A stretch of DNA of 64,000 nt from Halorubellus litoreus. GTDB taxonomy: Archaea > Halobacteriota > Halobacteria > Halobacteriales > Natrialbaceae. Within the stretch, counting starts at the first letter, position 1. Each line of letters opens with the position of its first letter. This document shows positions 32,865-41,416 of the stretch, in pieces. The position numbers and the translations under genes are program-made. The notes beneath the pieces were generated by a model. The model was not told the DNA's origin. It did not search any database and saw only the letters and a program-made list of their open reading frames with translations. The stretch is taken from positions 62,001-126,000 of the forward strand of contig NZ_JAZAQL010000005.1 of NCBI RefSeq assembly GCF_037081675.1. Direction: 5' to 3'.

Positions 32865-34349
32865 ATGGTTTCGCGGGTCGTTCTCGGGTGTGGTGCCGTC
32901 GGGCAGCGCCTGGTGGCGCGCCTGGCGGACCGTGGCGGGGTCGCCGCGGTCGTCTGCGAGAGCGAGAGTCGCGTGGACGCGCTCCGGTCGGAGAACGTCT
33001 CGGCGACGGCCGGCGACCCGACGGACGCGGCGGTGCTCGCGGAGTTGCCGGGGGCGACGGCGGTGGTCGTCGCGACGGACGATGCGGTCGCGAACTACGA
33101 CATCGTTCGCGCGGTCCGGGAGCGGTACGGTGACGTGTTCGTGCTGGCGTACGCGGGGAGTCGGGCGACGAGCGAACAGCGGGATGCGTTGGCGTCGGTG
33201 GCGGACGCGGTCGTCGACCCGACGTCGGTGCTCGTCGAGACCGTCGGCGGGCAGGTCGTCGGCGAGCGCGCCGAGGATACGCGCCGCCTCCGGCAGGTGC
33301 TCCGTGACGTCGACGGCGACCTCGCGGTCGTGATGCACGACAACCCTGACCCGGACGCGATCGGGAGTGCGGTGGCGCTGGCGACGCTCGCGGAGGCGCT
33401 CGGGACGCCCGCGGTCCCGTGTTACTTCGGGGATATCAGTCATCAGGAGAACCGCGCGATGGTGAACCTCCTCGACCTGGACTTGGAGAACCTCGCGAGC
33501 GGCGAGGCGGCCCTGGAGCGGTTCGGTGGGTTCGCGCTCGTCGACCATTCGCGTCCGGGCGTGAACGACCAGCTGCCGCCGGACCTGGAGGTGGACGTCG
33601 TCGTCGATCATCATCCGCCGCGTGGTGCGGTGCCGGCGCGGTACACGGACCTCCGCGAGGACGTCGGGGCGACGAGCACGCTCGTACTCGACCATCTGCA
33701 TCGGTACGGTATCACGCCGTCGTCGACGGTCGCGACCGCACTCATGTACGGCATTCAGGTGGACACGCACGACTTCGCGCGCGAGGTGTCGACGCTCGAC
33801 TTCGAGGCAGCGGCGTCCATCTTGCCGAGCGTCGACGTCTCGCTGCTCGCGAAGATGGAGTCGCCGAGCGTGAGCGGCGATACGATGAACACGCTCGCGG
33901 CGGCGATCGAGGACCGCGAGGTCCGCGGGAGCGTTCTCGTGTCGTGTGCGGGCCCGATCAACGACCGGGACGCGCTCCCGCAGGCCGCCGACAAGCTCCT
34001 GACGATGGAGGGTATCACGACGGTGCTCGTGTACGGCGTGCTGGAGGATAACGTCCTGATGTCGGCGCGAGCGCGTGGTCGGGACGTCGACCTCGGGGAG
34101 ACGCTCCGGATCGCGTTCGACCACATCGGGAGTGCCGGCGGGCACGCGGACATGGCTGGCGCGCAGGTCCCGATAACGGACGCGTTCGGCGAGTTCGAGA
34201 CCGACGACGAGCGATTGGCGGCGATCCGCGAGGTCGTGACGGAGGCGTTCTTCGACGCGCTCCGTGAGCGCCCGCGCGGGACCGACGTGGACGACGACGC
34301 CTCCGTCGGGTTCGGGTTCGAGAACATGCTGGACGTGAACGACGACTGA
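32865..34349 (+). CDS. RCK_N (TrkA-N)-DHH-DHHA1 phosphoesterase
   Basis: A 494-residue fusion. Residues 1-125 form a Rossmann RCK/TrkA-N domain with VVLGCGAVGQRLV. The DHH domain follows with all metal motifs intact: H158DNPDPD164, D227 in ALVDHS, and D248HH250 in VVVDHHPPRG. A DHHA1 domain has SAGGHADMAGAQ near residue 425. Intact DHH-DHHA1 enzymes of the NrnA/GdpP type hydrolyse nano-RNA, pAp or cyclic dinucleotides. With a nucleotide-sensing RCK domain, a cyclic-di-AMP or similar phosphodiesterase is a reasonable guess, not shown. It is monocistronic, with its own TATA-like box. Confidence 0.85.
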   Translation: MVSRVVLGCGAVGQRLVARLADRGGVAAVVCESESRVDALRSENVSATAGDPTDAAVLAELPGATAVVVATDDAVANYDIVRAVRERYGDVFVLAYAGSRATSEQRDALASVADAVVDPTSVLVETVGGQVVGERAEDTRRLRQVLRDVDGDLAVVMHDNPDPDAIGSAVALATLAEALGTPAVPCYFGDISHQENRAMVNLLDLDLENLASGEAALERFGGFALVDHSRPGVNDQLPPDLEVDVVVDHHPPRGAVPARYTDLREDVGATSTLVLDHLHRYGITPSSTVATALMYGIQVDTHDFAREVSTLDFEAAASILPSVDVSLLAKMESPSVSGDTMNTLAAAIEDREVRGSVLVSCAGPINDRDALPQAADKLLTMEGITTVLVYGVLEDNVLMSARARGRDVDLGETLRIAFDHIGSAGGHADMAGAQVPITDAFGEFETDDERLAAIREVVTEAFFDALRERPRGTDVDDDASVGFGFENMLDVNDD

Positions 34350-34410
34350 CTCGGTCGATTGCTCGCAACGGTCGCCACCCCCGGCCGTTTCGAGTCAAAT
34401 TTCGGACCGG

Positions 34411-34420
34411 TCGATTTATG
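34411..34420 (+). promoter_or_regulatory. TATA-like box before the serine hydrolase gene
   Basis: TCGATTTATG is centred about 32 bp before the ATG at 34449. It is the only AT-rich element in the spacer. Confidence 0.4.
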
Positions 34421-34448
34421 AACGAAGGCGAGGGCCTCTGGGTTACAG

Positions 34449-35606
34449 ATGGTTGGACGCCGTTCACGACGACGACTCCTCCAGTCCCTGGGTGGCACAG
34501 CGCTGACTGCGACGCTCGCAGGGTGCACGAACCTCGGCGGGAACGACCATGCGGACTTCCATCGACCGACGACCGGTGATCGCGTCCCCGAACTCGACGC
34601 CATCGACGACGCGATGCAGTCGTTCATGGTCGAGAACGAGGTCCCTGGCGGGACGCTCGGCGTTGCGAAAGACGGGACCGTCGTCTTCGAGCGCGGATAC
34701 GGGCACAGCGACCCCCTGCAGACGGCCCCAGTTCGGCCGGACGCGACGTTCCGCATCGCGAGTATCACGAAGTCGTTCACGGCCGCCGTGGTCCGGTCAC
34801 TCGTCGACGACGGCGAACTGGCGATGGACGACCGCCCTTTCCAGATACTCGACCTGGCCGTTCCCGAGAGCGAGTCCCGGACCGAAGGTCTCGACGACAT
34901 CACCGTCTCGCACCTCCTCGAGCACGAGGGGGGCTGGGACTACTACCAGTCCGGATTCATGCCGACCTTCGAGCAATTCGCCATCGCGAACGCGCTCGAC
35001 CTGGACCGTCCGGCGACGAGTCGAGACATCGTACGGTACATGCTCGCACGACCACTCCAGTTCGAACCGGGCGAGAAGTCGGTGTACTCGAACTTCGGGT
35101 ACCTCGTCCTCAGCGTCCTCGTCGAACGAGCCACTGGACAGTCCTTCCCCGAGGCCGTCAGGTCGATCTGCTTCGACGGAGACGTCTCCAACCGACTCTA
35201 CGAGGGGAGTACGCTCCCCGCGGACCGCCCCGAGCGCGAAGTCGCGTACCACAGCAACGGCCACTGCCCGAACGCAATGACGCTCGAGGAGTACGACACC
35301 GTCCCGTGCGCCGACGGCGGGTATCCCATCGAGTCGGTCGGCGGCGCCGGCGAACTCGTGACGAACACGCGCACGCTCCTCTCGTTCAGCGACGACTACA
35401 CGACCAGAGGCGAGCCACGAGGCGACGCCGACCCCGGGCTCACCGCGTTCGGGTCGATTCCCGGTGCACACAGCATGCTCCATCAGCGCGGGGACGGCGT
35501 CGACGTCGCCGTGCTGTTCAACGCCCGCGGACGAACGACGGGTGCGTACGACGACATCAAGTCGACGCTGAACGACGCCATCGGGAACGTGGACGACTGG
35601 CCGTAA
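34449..35606 (+). CDS. Tat-exported serine hydrolase lipoprotein (beta-lactamase class C fold)
   Basis: A 385-residue beta-lactamase/transpeptidase-like protein. The signal MVGRRSRRRLLQSLGG is twin-arginine type, with lipobox LAGC at Cys26. The catalytic pair is S105xxK108 in IASITKSF, and the YxN motif is in KSVYSNFGYL near residue 215. Archaea lack peptidoglycan, so these proteins are usually esterases or D-aminopeptidase-like enzymes; the substrate here is unknown. The usual third motif (HxG/KTG) is not evident; GAHSMLHQ near 340 is a candidate. It stands alone between two promoters. Confidence 0.85.
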   Translation: MVGRRSRRRLLQSLGGTALTATLAGCTNLGGNDHADFHRPTTGDRVPELDAIDDAMQSFMVENEVPGGTLGVAKDGTVVFERGYGHSDPLQTAPVRPDATFRIASITKSFTAAVVRSLVDDGELAMDDRPFQILDLAVPESESRTEGLDDITVSHLLEHEGGWDYYQSGFMPTFEQFAIANALDLDRPATSRDIVRYMLARPLQFEPGEKSVYSNFGYLVLSVLVERATGQSFPEAVRSICFDGDVSNRLYEGSTLPADRPEREVAYHSNGHCPNAMTLEEYDTVPCADGGYPIESVGGAGELVTNTRTLLSFSDDYTTRGEPRGDADPGLTAFGSIPGAHSMLHQRGDGVDVAVLFNARGRTTGAYDDIKSTLNDAIGNVDDWP

Positions 35607-35702
35607 CGACGCTCCCGGGCGAGGAGAGCTCGCCTTTCGTCCCGGGAGTCCGGTCTGGCCCGTAGCCAGAGGCTTTTGTTCGCGCGCGCCGAAGGCCGGC
35701 GC

Positions 35703-36506
35703 ATGAAAGGCGACGACGGGGACGGGCGGGGGACGCCGCACGTGAAGGACTACATGACCCAGGACGTGGTGACGGTGTCGCCCGACGAGACGGTCGAGGA
35801 GGTCTCGAAGATGATCGCGGGCAGCGAGGAGCACAGCGGGTTCCCGGTGTGTGAACGACGGCGCGTGGAGGGGTTCGTGTCGGCGCGCGATCTCCTGCTG
35901 GCGGACGACGACGAGCCCATCTTCAAGATGATGACGACGGACCTCATCGTCGCGCACCCCGAGATGAAGGTGACGGACGCGGCGCGTGTCATCCTGCGCT
36001 CTGGCATCCAGAAGCTCCCGGTCGTGGACGACGCGGGGAATCTCGTCGGTATCATCTCGAACGCGGACGTCATCCGCAGTCAGATAGAGCGCGCTACCCC
36101 GGAGAAGGTCGGGAAGCTCCGCCGGACTTTAGAGAACATCCACGGTATCACGCTCGAGCAGGAGCGCCGCGAGGTCGACCTGGAGGGGCTCGTACCGACG
36201 CAGACGAAGGTGTACGCGGACGAACTGGAGGGACGCCGGTACGAGCTGGAGCGCGGGCTCGCGGAGCCGCTCGTCGTCATCGACAACGCCGGCCAGATGC
36301 TGCTCGCGGACGGCCACCATCGCGTGATGGCGGCGGACCGCCTCGGGATGGAGACGATGGACGCGTACGTCATCGTCATCCGCGAACGTATCGACCTCGG
36401 GATGGCCAAGACCGCCGAACGCGAGGGCTTGCGGTCGCTCGAGGACGTGAACGTCGTCGACTACGCTCGCCATCCGCTCGTGGAGACGACGAAGCGACTG
36501 CAGTGA
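35703..36506 (+). CDS. CBS-pair protein with ParB-like domain
   Basis: A 267-residue protein. A CBS pair occupies residues 14-128 (VKDYMTQDVVTVSPDETVEE and MMTTDLIVAHPEMKVTDAAR, with GIISNADVIRSQIE at the end). A ParB/sulfiredoxin-like domain covers about 160-267, recognised by VPTQTKVYADELEGRRYELE and LLADGHHRVMAADRLGM. CBS domains bind adenylate nucleotides; the ParB-like fold can bind or cleave nucleotides or phosphorylate small molecules. The combination recurs in archaea but its role is unknown. Met at 35703 avoids a basic leader without family character. Confidence 0.85.
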   Translation: MKGDDGDGRGTPHVKDYMTQDVVTVSPDETVEEVSKMIAGSEEHSGFPVCERRRVEGFVSARDLLLADDDEPIFKMMTTDLIVAHPEMKVTDAARVILRSGIQKLPVVDDAGNLVGIISNADVIRSQIERATPEKVGKLRRTLENIHGITLEQERREVDLEGLVPTQTKVYADELEGRRYELERGLAEPLVVIDNAGQMLLADGHHRVMAADRLGMETMDAYVIVIRERIDLGMAKTAEREGLRSLEDVNVVDYARHPLVETTKRLQ

Positions 36507-36588
36507 CGGTCCGCCTCCGAGCTATCAGTATTCGAATCGGACGACGCTTCAGGAAACGTTGAACTTCGTCGAGCCCTTCGATGGAGAC

Positions 36589-37653
36589 GTGACATCGAGT
36601 CCCCGCTCCGGAGACGGCCGCACGGACGTCGCCGTATCCGCGGACGGCCTCCGGAAGGAGTACGGCGACGGTGGCGACGACGGCGTGCTCGCGGTCGACG
36701 ACGTCTCGTTCGGCGTCGACAGCGGCGAGATAGTGGGATTGCTCGGGCCGAACGGCGCCGGGAAGACGACGACCATCAAGATGCTGCTCGGGCTCGTCAC
36801 GCCCTCGGCGGGGTCGGCGACCGTCGCCGGCGTCGACGTCGAGGCGCATCCACGGCGCGCGTACGAGCGCGTCGGCGCGATGCTCGAGGGCGCGCGCAAC
36901 GTCTACTGGCGGCTGTCGGTCCGCGAGAACCTCCGGTTCTTCGCGGCCATCGGCGGCGCCGACCCCGGGGAGGTCCGCGACCGCCACGACGACCTCCTGG
37001 AGACGCTCGGTATCGCGGAGAAAGCGGACGTCCCCGTCCGCGAGCTCTCCCGTGGACAGAAGCAGAAGGTCGCGCTCGCGTGCACGCTCGCTCGCGGCGC
37101 GGACGTCCTCTTCCTCGACGAGCCGACGCTCGGACTGGACGTCGAGAGCTCGCTCGACCTCCAGCGCGAACTCCGGCGGCTTGCGCGCGAGGACGGCGTC
37201 ACGGTCGTCCTGTCGAGTCACGACATGGACGTCGTCGAGCGCGTCTGCGACCGCGTGGTTATCCTCGCCGACGGGCGCGTCGCCGCCGACGAGCGCGTCG
37301 AGGACCTCGTCGAGGTGTTCGCCACGCAAGCGTACCGCGTCCGCGCGAGCGCCGAACCGGGCCTTCGCGACGCCGTCGCTCGCGCCGGGACGATAGAGTC
37401 CTGGACGGAGCGCGACGGTATCGCTCGGTTCGAGGTCGTGCTCCCCGATCAGGACGCCTTCTACGACCTCGTCGACGCCGTCCGCGAGAGCGGCGCTGCC
37501 CTGGAAGCGTTCGAGAGCATCGACCCGGACCTCGAGGACGTGTTCGTCCAGATAACGAGCGGTGACGGCGCGCCGTCGAGGTCGACTGAAGGCGGGGACC
37601 GCGAGCGACCGCCATCACGCCCGCCGGTGACCGACGGAGGTGACGACCGATGA
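36589..37653 (+). CDS. ABC transporter ATP-binding protein
   Basis: A 354-residue ABC-2 type ATPase. Walker A is GPNGAGKTTTIK near residue 60, the signature LSRGQKQKVAL near 160 and Walker B DVLFLDEPTLGLD near 180, then SSHDMD with the switch His. A C-terminal DUF4162-like region follows, with a low-complexity tail. GTG at 36589 is preferred; a TTG at 36559 in frame is an alternative. The stop overlaps the permease gene by 4 bp, so the pair forms one exporter. Substrate unknown. Confidence 0.88.
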   Translation: MTSSPRSGDGRTDVAVSADGLRKEYGDGGDDGVLAVDDVSFGVDSGEIVGLLGPNGAGKTTTIKMLLGLVTPSAGSATVAGVDVEAHPRRAYERVGAMLEGARNVYWRLSVRENLRFFAAIGGADPGEVRDRHDDLLETLGIAEKADVPVRELSRGQKQKVALACTLARGADVLFLDEPTLGLDVESSLDLQRELRRLAREDGVTVVLSSHDMDVVERVCDRVVILADGRVAADERVEDLVEVFATQAYRVRASAEPGLRDAVARAGTIESWTERDGIARFEVVLPDQDAFYDLVDAVRESGAALEAFESIDPDLEDVFVQITSGDGAPSRSTEGGDRERPPSRPPVTDGGDDR

Positions 37654-38420
37654 GCTACCTGACGCTCGTCGAGGCGCTCGCGCGGAAGCGCTACGTCATC
37701 CTCCGAGAGTACCCCGTGAACACGCTCACGCAGCTCGCGGTCACGTACATGTTCTTCGCGGGCATCTTCTTCGGTGGCAGGGCGGTCGCTGGCGCCGCCA
37801 TCACGGACAGCCTCCCCGGTATCATCGTCGGGTTCTTCGTTTGGACGATGGCCATAACGGCGTTCGCCGGCGCGGCCCGCTCCATCATGGAAGACGCGCA
37901 GTGGGGCACGCTCGAACAGCTCTACATGTCGCCGTACGGGTTCGAGCGAGTGATGGCCGCGAACGCGGTCGTTCGCCTCCTCGAGTCGTTCGCGTGGGGT
38001 GGCGCCATCCTCGCCGCGATGCTCGCGACCACCGGCCAGTCGCTCACGCTCGACGTCCTCACGGTCGTCCCGCTCGTCGTCCTCACGGTCGCGAGCGCGC
38101 TCGGCATCGGGTTCGTGTTCGCCGGACTCGCACTCGTCTACAAGCGCATCGACAACATCTTCGGGCTCCTCAACTTCGGGCTGCTGTTCCTCATCGCCGC
38201 CCCCACCGACCAGTACCCCTGGCTCGCGGTGCTCCCGCTCTCCCAGGGCAGCACGCTCCTCCAGCGCGCGATGACCGACGGCGTCGCCATCTGGAACCTC
38301 CCCGTCCTCGACCTCGCCATCCTCGTCGCGACAGCCGTCGGGTACGTCGCGGCCGGCGTCGTCGCGTTCCGGTTCGCGGAACGACGCGCGCGCCGCGACG
38401 GCCTCCTCGGCCAGTACTGA
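37650..38420 (+). CDS. ABC-2 type transporter permease
   Basis: A 256-residue permease with six hydrophobic helices, the usual ABC-2 core. Segments such as QLAVTYMFFAGIFFGG and LEQLYMSPYGFERVMAANAV (the conserved amphipathic loop) identify it. It pairs with the ATPase directly upstream by an ATGA overlap. The histidine kinase gene follows after 42 bp on the same strand. Confidence 0.87.
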   Translation: MSYLTLVEALARKRYVILREYPVNTLTQLAVTYMFFAGIFFGGRAVAGAAITDSLPGIIVGFFVWTMAITAFAGAARSIMEDAQWGTLEQLYMSPYGFERVMAANAVVRLLESFAWGGAILAAMLATTGQSLTLDVLTVVPLVVLTVASALGIGFVFAGLALVYKRIDNIFGLLNFGLLFLIAAPTDQYPWLAVLPLSQGSTLLQRAMTDGVAIWNLPVLDLAILVATAVGYVAAGVVAFRFAERRARRDGLLGQY

Positions 38421-38462
38421 CGCCCGCAAGTGATATCGGCACGAGGCGAGTATCGGTTCTTC

Positions 38463-39518
38463 ATGACAGGTCCTGCACGCGTCCTCTCGGCGTTCCACGA
38501 CTCGCTCGAGGACGCCGTGTACGTCTTCGACGAGGCGGACGAACTCGTGGACGCGAACGCACGCGTCGGCGAGGTCTCCGGACTCCCCACCGCGGACCTC
38601 CTCGGAGTCACCCACCAGTCCCTCCTCGACGAATACGGCGCTGACGGCTCCACCAACGCGGGCCGCGACGCGTACCGCGAGGTCGCGGACGGACGCGCGA
38701 GCACGGCCCGAGCCGAGTTCGAACTCCGGAACGTCGACGGCGACCCGGTTCCCGTCGACGTCCGGTACGCGCGCCACGACGGGTACGTCGTCGCAATCCT
38801 CCGGAACCTCACCGACGCCCGCGAACGCGAAGCGCGCCTCGAGTCGCTCAACGACCAGCTCGAGGTCCTGAATCGCGTCCTCCGGCACGACATCCGGAAC
38901 GACATGAACGTCGTGCAGGGCTGGCTCGGTGAACTCGAAGCAACCGTCGACGACGACGCCCTCCGGAACGTCGAGGAAGCGGTCGCGCACACCATCGAAC
39001 TGACGCGTGAAGCCAGGGACCTCGCGGAGGTCCTCACCGAAGGCGGCGAGATGCCCGTCGAACCGATCGCGCTCGACCGCGTCCTCCACCAGCAGGTCGA
39101 GAAGACGCGCACGAAGTATCCCGACGCGAGCGTCGTCGTCGACGGCGCGGTCCCGAGCGTGCACGTCGTCGCGAACGAGATGCTCTCCTCGGTCTTCGAC
39201 AACCTCCTCGGGAACGCGATCGTGCACAGCGACCGCGAGACGCCGACGGTCACGCTCTCCGTGCACCAGCCCGGAACCGAGGGCGACGACGGGGAGTGCG
39301 TCGTCGTTCGCGTCGCCGACGACGGGCCCGGTATCCCCGACTCGATGCAGGACTCCCTCTTCGGGCGCGGCGAGAAGGGCGTCGACAGCCCGGGTACCGG
39401 GATGGGGCTCTACCTCGTCGACCAGCTCGTCACCGGGTACGGCGGCGACGTCGAGGTCGAACCGAACGACCCGCGCGGGGCCGTGTTCGTCGTCACGATA
39501 CCCGTCGCCGACACCTGA
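38463..39518 (+). CDS. PAS-domain sensor histidine kinase
   Basis: A 351-residue cytoplasmic kinase without membrane helices. A PAS domain spans about 8-118 (DAVYVFDEADELVDANARVG). The phospho-acceptor is H142 in NRVLRHDIRNDMNVV. The ATP domain has the N box LLGNAIVHSD near 245, DDGPGIPD near 285 and the G2 box GTGMGLYLVDQLVTGYGG near 315. This is the halobacterial HATPase class. No response regulator is adjacent. Met at 38463 begins just before the PAS domain. Confidence 0.9.
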   Translation: MTGPARVLSAFHDSLEDAVYVFDEADELVDANARVGEVSGLPTADLLGVTHQSLLDEYGADGSTNAGRDAYREVADGRASTARAEFELRNVDGDPVPVDVRYARHDGYVVAILRNLTDAREREARLESLNDQLEVLNRVLRHDIRNDMNVVQGWLGELEATVDDDALRNVEEAVAHTIELTREARDLAEVLTEGGEMPVEPIALDRVLHQQVEKTRTKYPDASVVVDGAVPSVHVVANEMLSSVFDNLLGNAIVHSDRETPTVTLSVHQPGTEGDDGECVVVRVADDGPGIPDSMQDSLFGRGEKGVDSPGTGMGLYLVDQLVTGYGGDVEVEPNDPRGAVFVVTIPVADT

Positions 39519-39564
39519 GCGGCCCACCGAGGACCGCTGGCCGGCGACGTCGGCCGCGACCGAA

Positions 39565-39574
39565 CCATTATAGG
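39565..39574 (+). promoter_or_regulatory. TATA box of mcmA1
   Basis: CCATTATAGG is centred about 28 bp before the ATG at 39598, a clear haloarchaeal TATA element for a leaderless message. Confidence 0.55.
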
Positions 39575-39597
39575 CGGGTCCGGCAATACTTACGCGC

Positions 39598-41298
39598 ATG
39601 TACGACGACGACGACCTCGCGGACATCCGCGAGTCACGCGAGGCGTGGGAATCGGCGACCCTCGACCCCGTCCTCGATTCCTACGGCGAACGCAAGGACC
39701 GGTTCGCGACCGTGTCGAACCTCGAGGTCGACCGCGTGTACGACCCAACGGACGTCGCGGACCTCGACTACGACGAGGACCTCGGATTCCCCGGCGAGGA
39801 ACCCTACACGCGCGGGCCGTACCCGACGATGTACCGCGGGCGCACGTGGACGATGCGGCAGTTCGCCGGGATGGGGACCGCCGAGGAGACCAACGAACGC
39901 TTCCACTACCTGCTCGACGAGGGCCAGACCGGGCTGTCGACCGCGTTCGACATGCCGACGCTGATGGGTATCGACAGCGACGACCCGATGAGCGAGGGCG
40001 AGGTCGGGAAGGAGGGCGTCGCCGTCGACACCCTCCGCGACATGGAGGTGCTGTTCGACGGCATCGACCTCGCGGAGATCTCGACGAGCTTCACGATCAA
40101 CCCGAGCGCGCCCGTCATCTACGCGATGTACGTCGCGCTCGCAGACCAGCAGGGCGTCCCGCGCGAGGAGGTCCGTGGCACCCTCCAGAACGACATGTTC
40201 AAGGAGTTCATCGCGCAGAAGGAGTGGGTCATCCCACCGGAGCCGAGCCTCGACCTCGTCACGGACACCATCGAGTACAGCACCGAAGAGACGCCGAAGT
40301 TCCACCCCGTGAGCATCTCCGGGTACCACATCCGCGAAGCCGGGTCGACCGCGGTCCAGGAACTCGCGTTTACGCTCGCGGACGGGTTCGGGTACGTCGA
40401 GGACGGCATCGACCGCGGGCTGGACGTCGACGACTTCGCGCCACGCCTCTCGTTCTTCTTCAACTCGCACAACTCCATCTTCGAGGAGGTCGCGAAGTTC
40501 CGCGCCGCCCGCCGCATCTACGCTCGCGTGATGGACGAGTGGTACGACGCCGAGAAACCCGAATCGAAGCGACTGAAGTTCCACACGCAGACCGCCGGGC
40601 AGAGCCTCACCGCCCAGCAACCCCTGAACAACGTCGTTCGCGTCACCGTGCAGGCGCTCGCGGGCGTCATGGGCGGCACCCAGAGCCTGCACACGAACAG
40701 CTTCGACGAGGCGCTCGCCCTTCCGAGCGAGAAAGCCGTCCGGGTGGCGCTCCGCACCCAGCAGATCATCGCCGAGGAGTCCGGCGCGGCGGACATCGTC
40801 GACCCGATGGGCGGCAGTTACGCCATCGAAGCGCTCACCGACCAGGTCGAACAGCAAGCGATGGCGTACATCGAGGAGATCAAGGAGATGGGCGACGGCT
40901 CCGTGCGCGACGGCATCCTCGAAGGCATCGACCAGGGGTTCTTCCTCCGCGAGATACAGGAAGCGTCCTACGAGTACCAGGAGCGCGTCGAAGCCGGCGA
41001 GGAGGTCGTCGTCGGCGTCAACCAGTACAGCATCGAGGAGGACACGAGCCCGGAGATCCTGAAGGTCGACGAGGCAACCGAGCAGACCCAGCTCGACCGC
41101 CTGGAGCGCACGAAAGAGGACCGCGACGACGACGCGGTCGACGCGGCGCTCGAGGACCTCGAGGACGCCATCGAGAACGACGAGAACGTGATGCCCGCCA
41201 TCGTCGCCGCCGTCAAGGAGTACGCGACGATGGGCGAGATAATGGCAGTGTTCGAGGACGCGTACGGCGCGTACAGCGAACAGATCGGGCTCGCCTGA
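39598..41298 (+). CDS. mcmA1: Methylmalonyl-CoA mutase, large catalytic subunit
   Basis: A 566-residue TIM-barrel subunit of adenosylcobalamin-dependent methylmalonyl-CoA mutase, interconverting (R)-methylmalonyl-CoA and succinyl-CoA. Typical segments are YTRGPYPTMYRGRTWTMRQF near residue 65, TGLSTAFDMPTLMG near 112, and HTQTAGQSLTAQQPLNNVVR near 325. It lacks the C-terminal B12-binding domain, which is encoded separately at 54063-54479 beside meaB. This split form is usual in archaea. It belongs to propionyl-CoA use or anaplerosis. Its end is followed directly by the 29-bp tandem repeats. Confidence 0.95.
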   Translation: MYDDDDLADIRESREAWESATLDPVLDSYGERKDRFATVSNLEVDRVYDPTDVADLDYDEDLGFPGEEPYTRGPYPTMYRGRTWTMRQFAGMGTAEETNERFHYLLDEGQTGLSTAFDMPTLMGIDSDDPMSEGEVGKEGVAVDTLRDMEVLFDGIDLAEISTSFTINPSAPVIYAMYVALADQQGVPREEVRGTLQNDMFKEFIAQKEWVIPPEPSLDLVTDTIEYSTEETPKFHPVSISGYHIREAGSTAVQELAFTLADGFGYVEDGIDRGLDVDDFAPRLSFFFNSHNSIFEEVAKFRAARRIYARVMDEWYDAEKPESKRLKFHTQTAGQSLTAQQPLNNVVRVTVQALAGVMGGTQSLHTNSFDEALALPSEKAVRVALRTQQIIAEESGAADIVDPMGGSYAIEALTDQVEQQAMAYIEEIKEMGDGSVRDGILEGIDQGFFLREIQEASYEYQERVEAGEEVVVGVNQYSIEEDTSPEILKVDEATEQTQLDRLERTKEDRDDDAVDAALEDLEDAIENDENVMPAIVAAVKEYATMGEIMAVFEDAYGAYSEQIGLA

Positions 41299-41304
41299 CC
41301 GCGC

Positions 41305-41416
41305 TTCGGTCGCGGTTCGTTCGATTCTACGCTTTCGGTCGCGGTTCGTTCGATTCTACGCTTTCGGTCGCGGTTCGTTCGATTCTACGCTTTCGGTCGC
41401 GGTTCGTTCGATTCTA
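41305..41416. repeat. Four tandem 29-bp repeats between convergent genes
   Basis: The unit TTCGGTCGCGGTTCGTTCGA plus TTCTACGCT repeats at 41305, 41334, 41363 and 41392 with a period of exactly 29 bp. Copies are identical save the first junction (GCTTCGG instead of CTTTCGG) and a truncated last copy that reads into the stop codon of the convergent lipoprotein gene. It starts 6 bp after the mcmA1 stop. Since 29 is not a multiple of 3 and there are no spacers, it is neither coding nor a CRISPR array. It fills nearly the whole convergent gap. Confidence 0.9.

Noticed and set aside
41305..41416. CRISPR array
   Set aside because: The 29-bp units are directly abutting with no spacers, and no cas gene is near.
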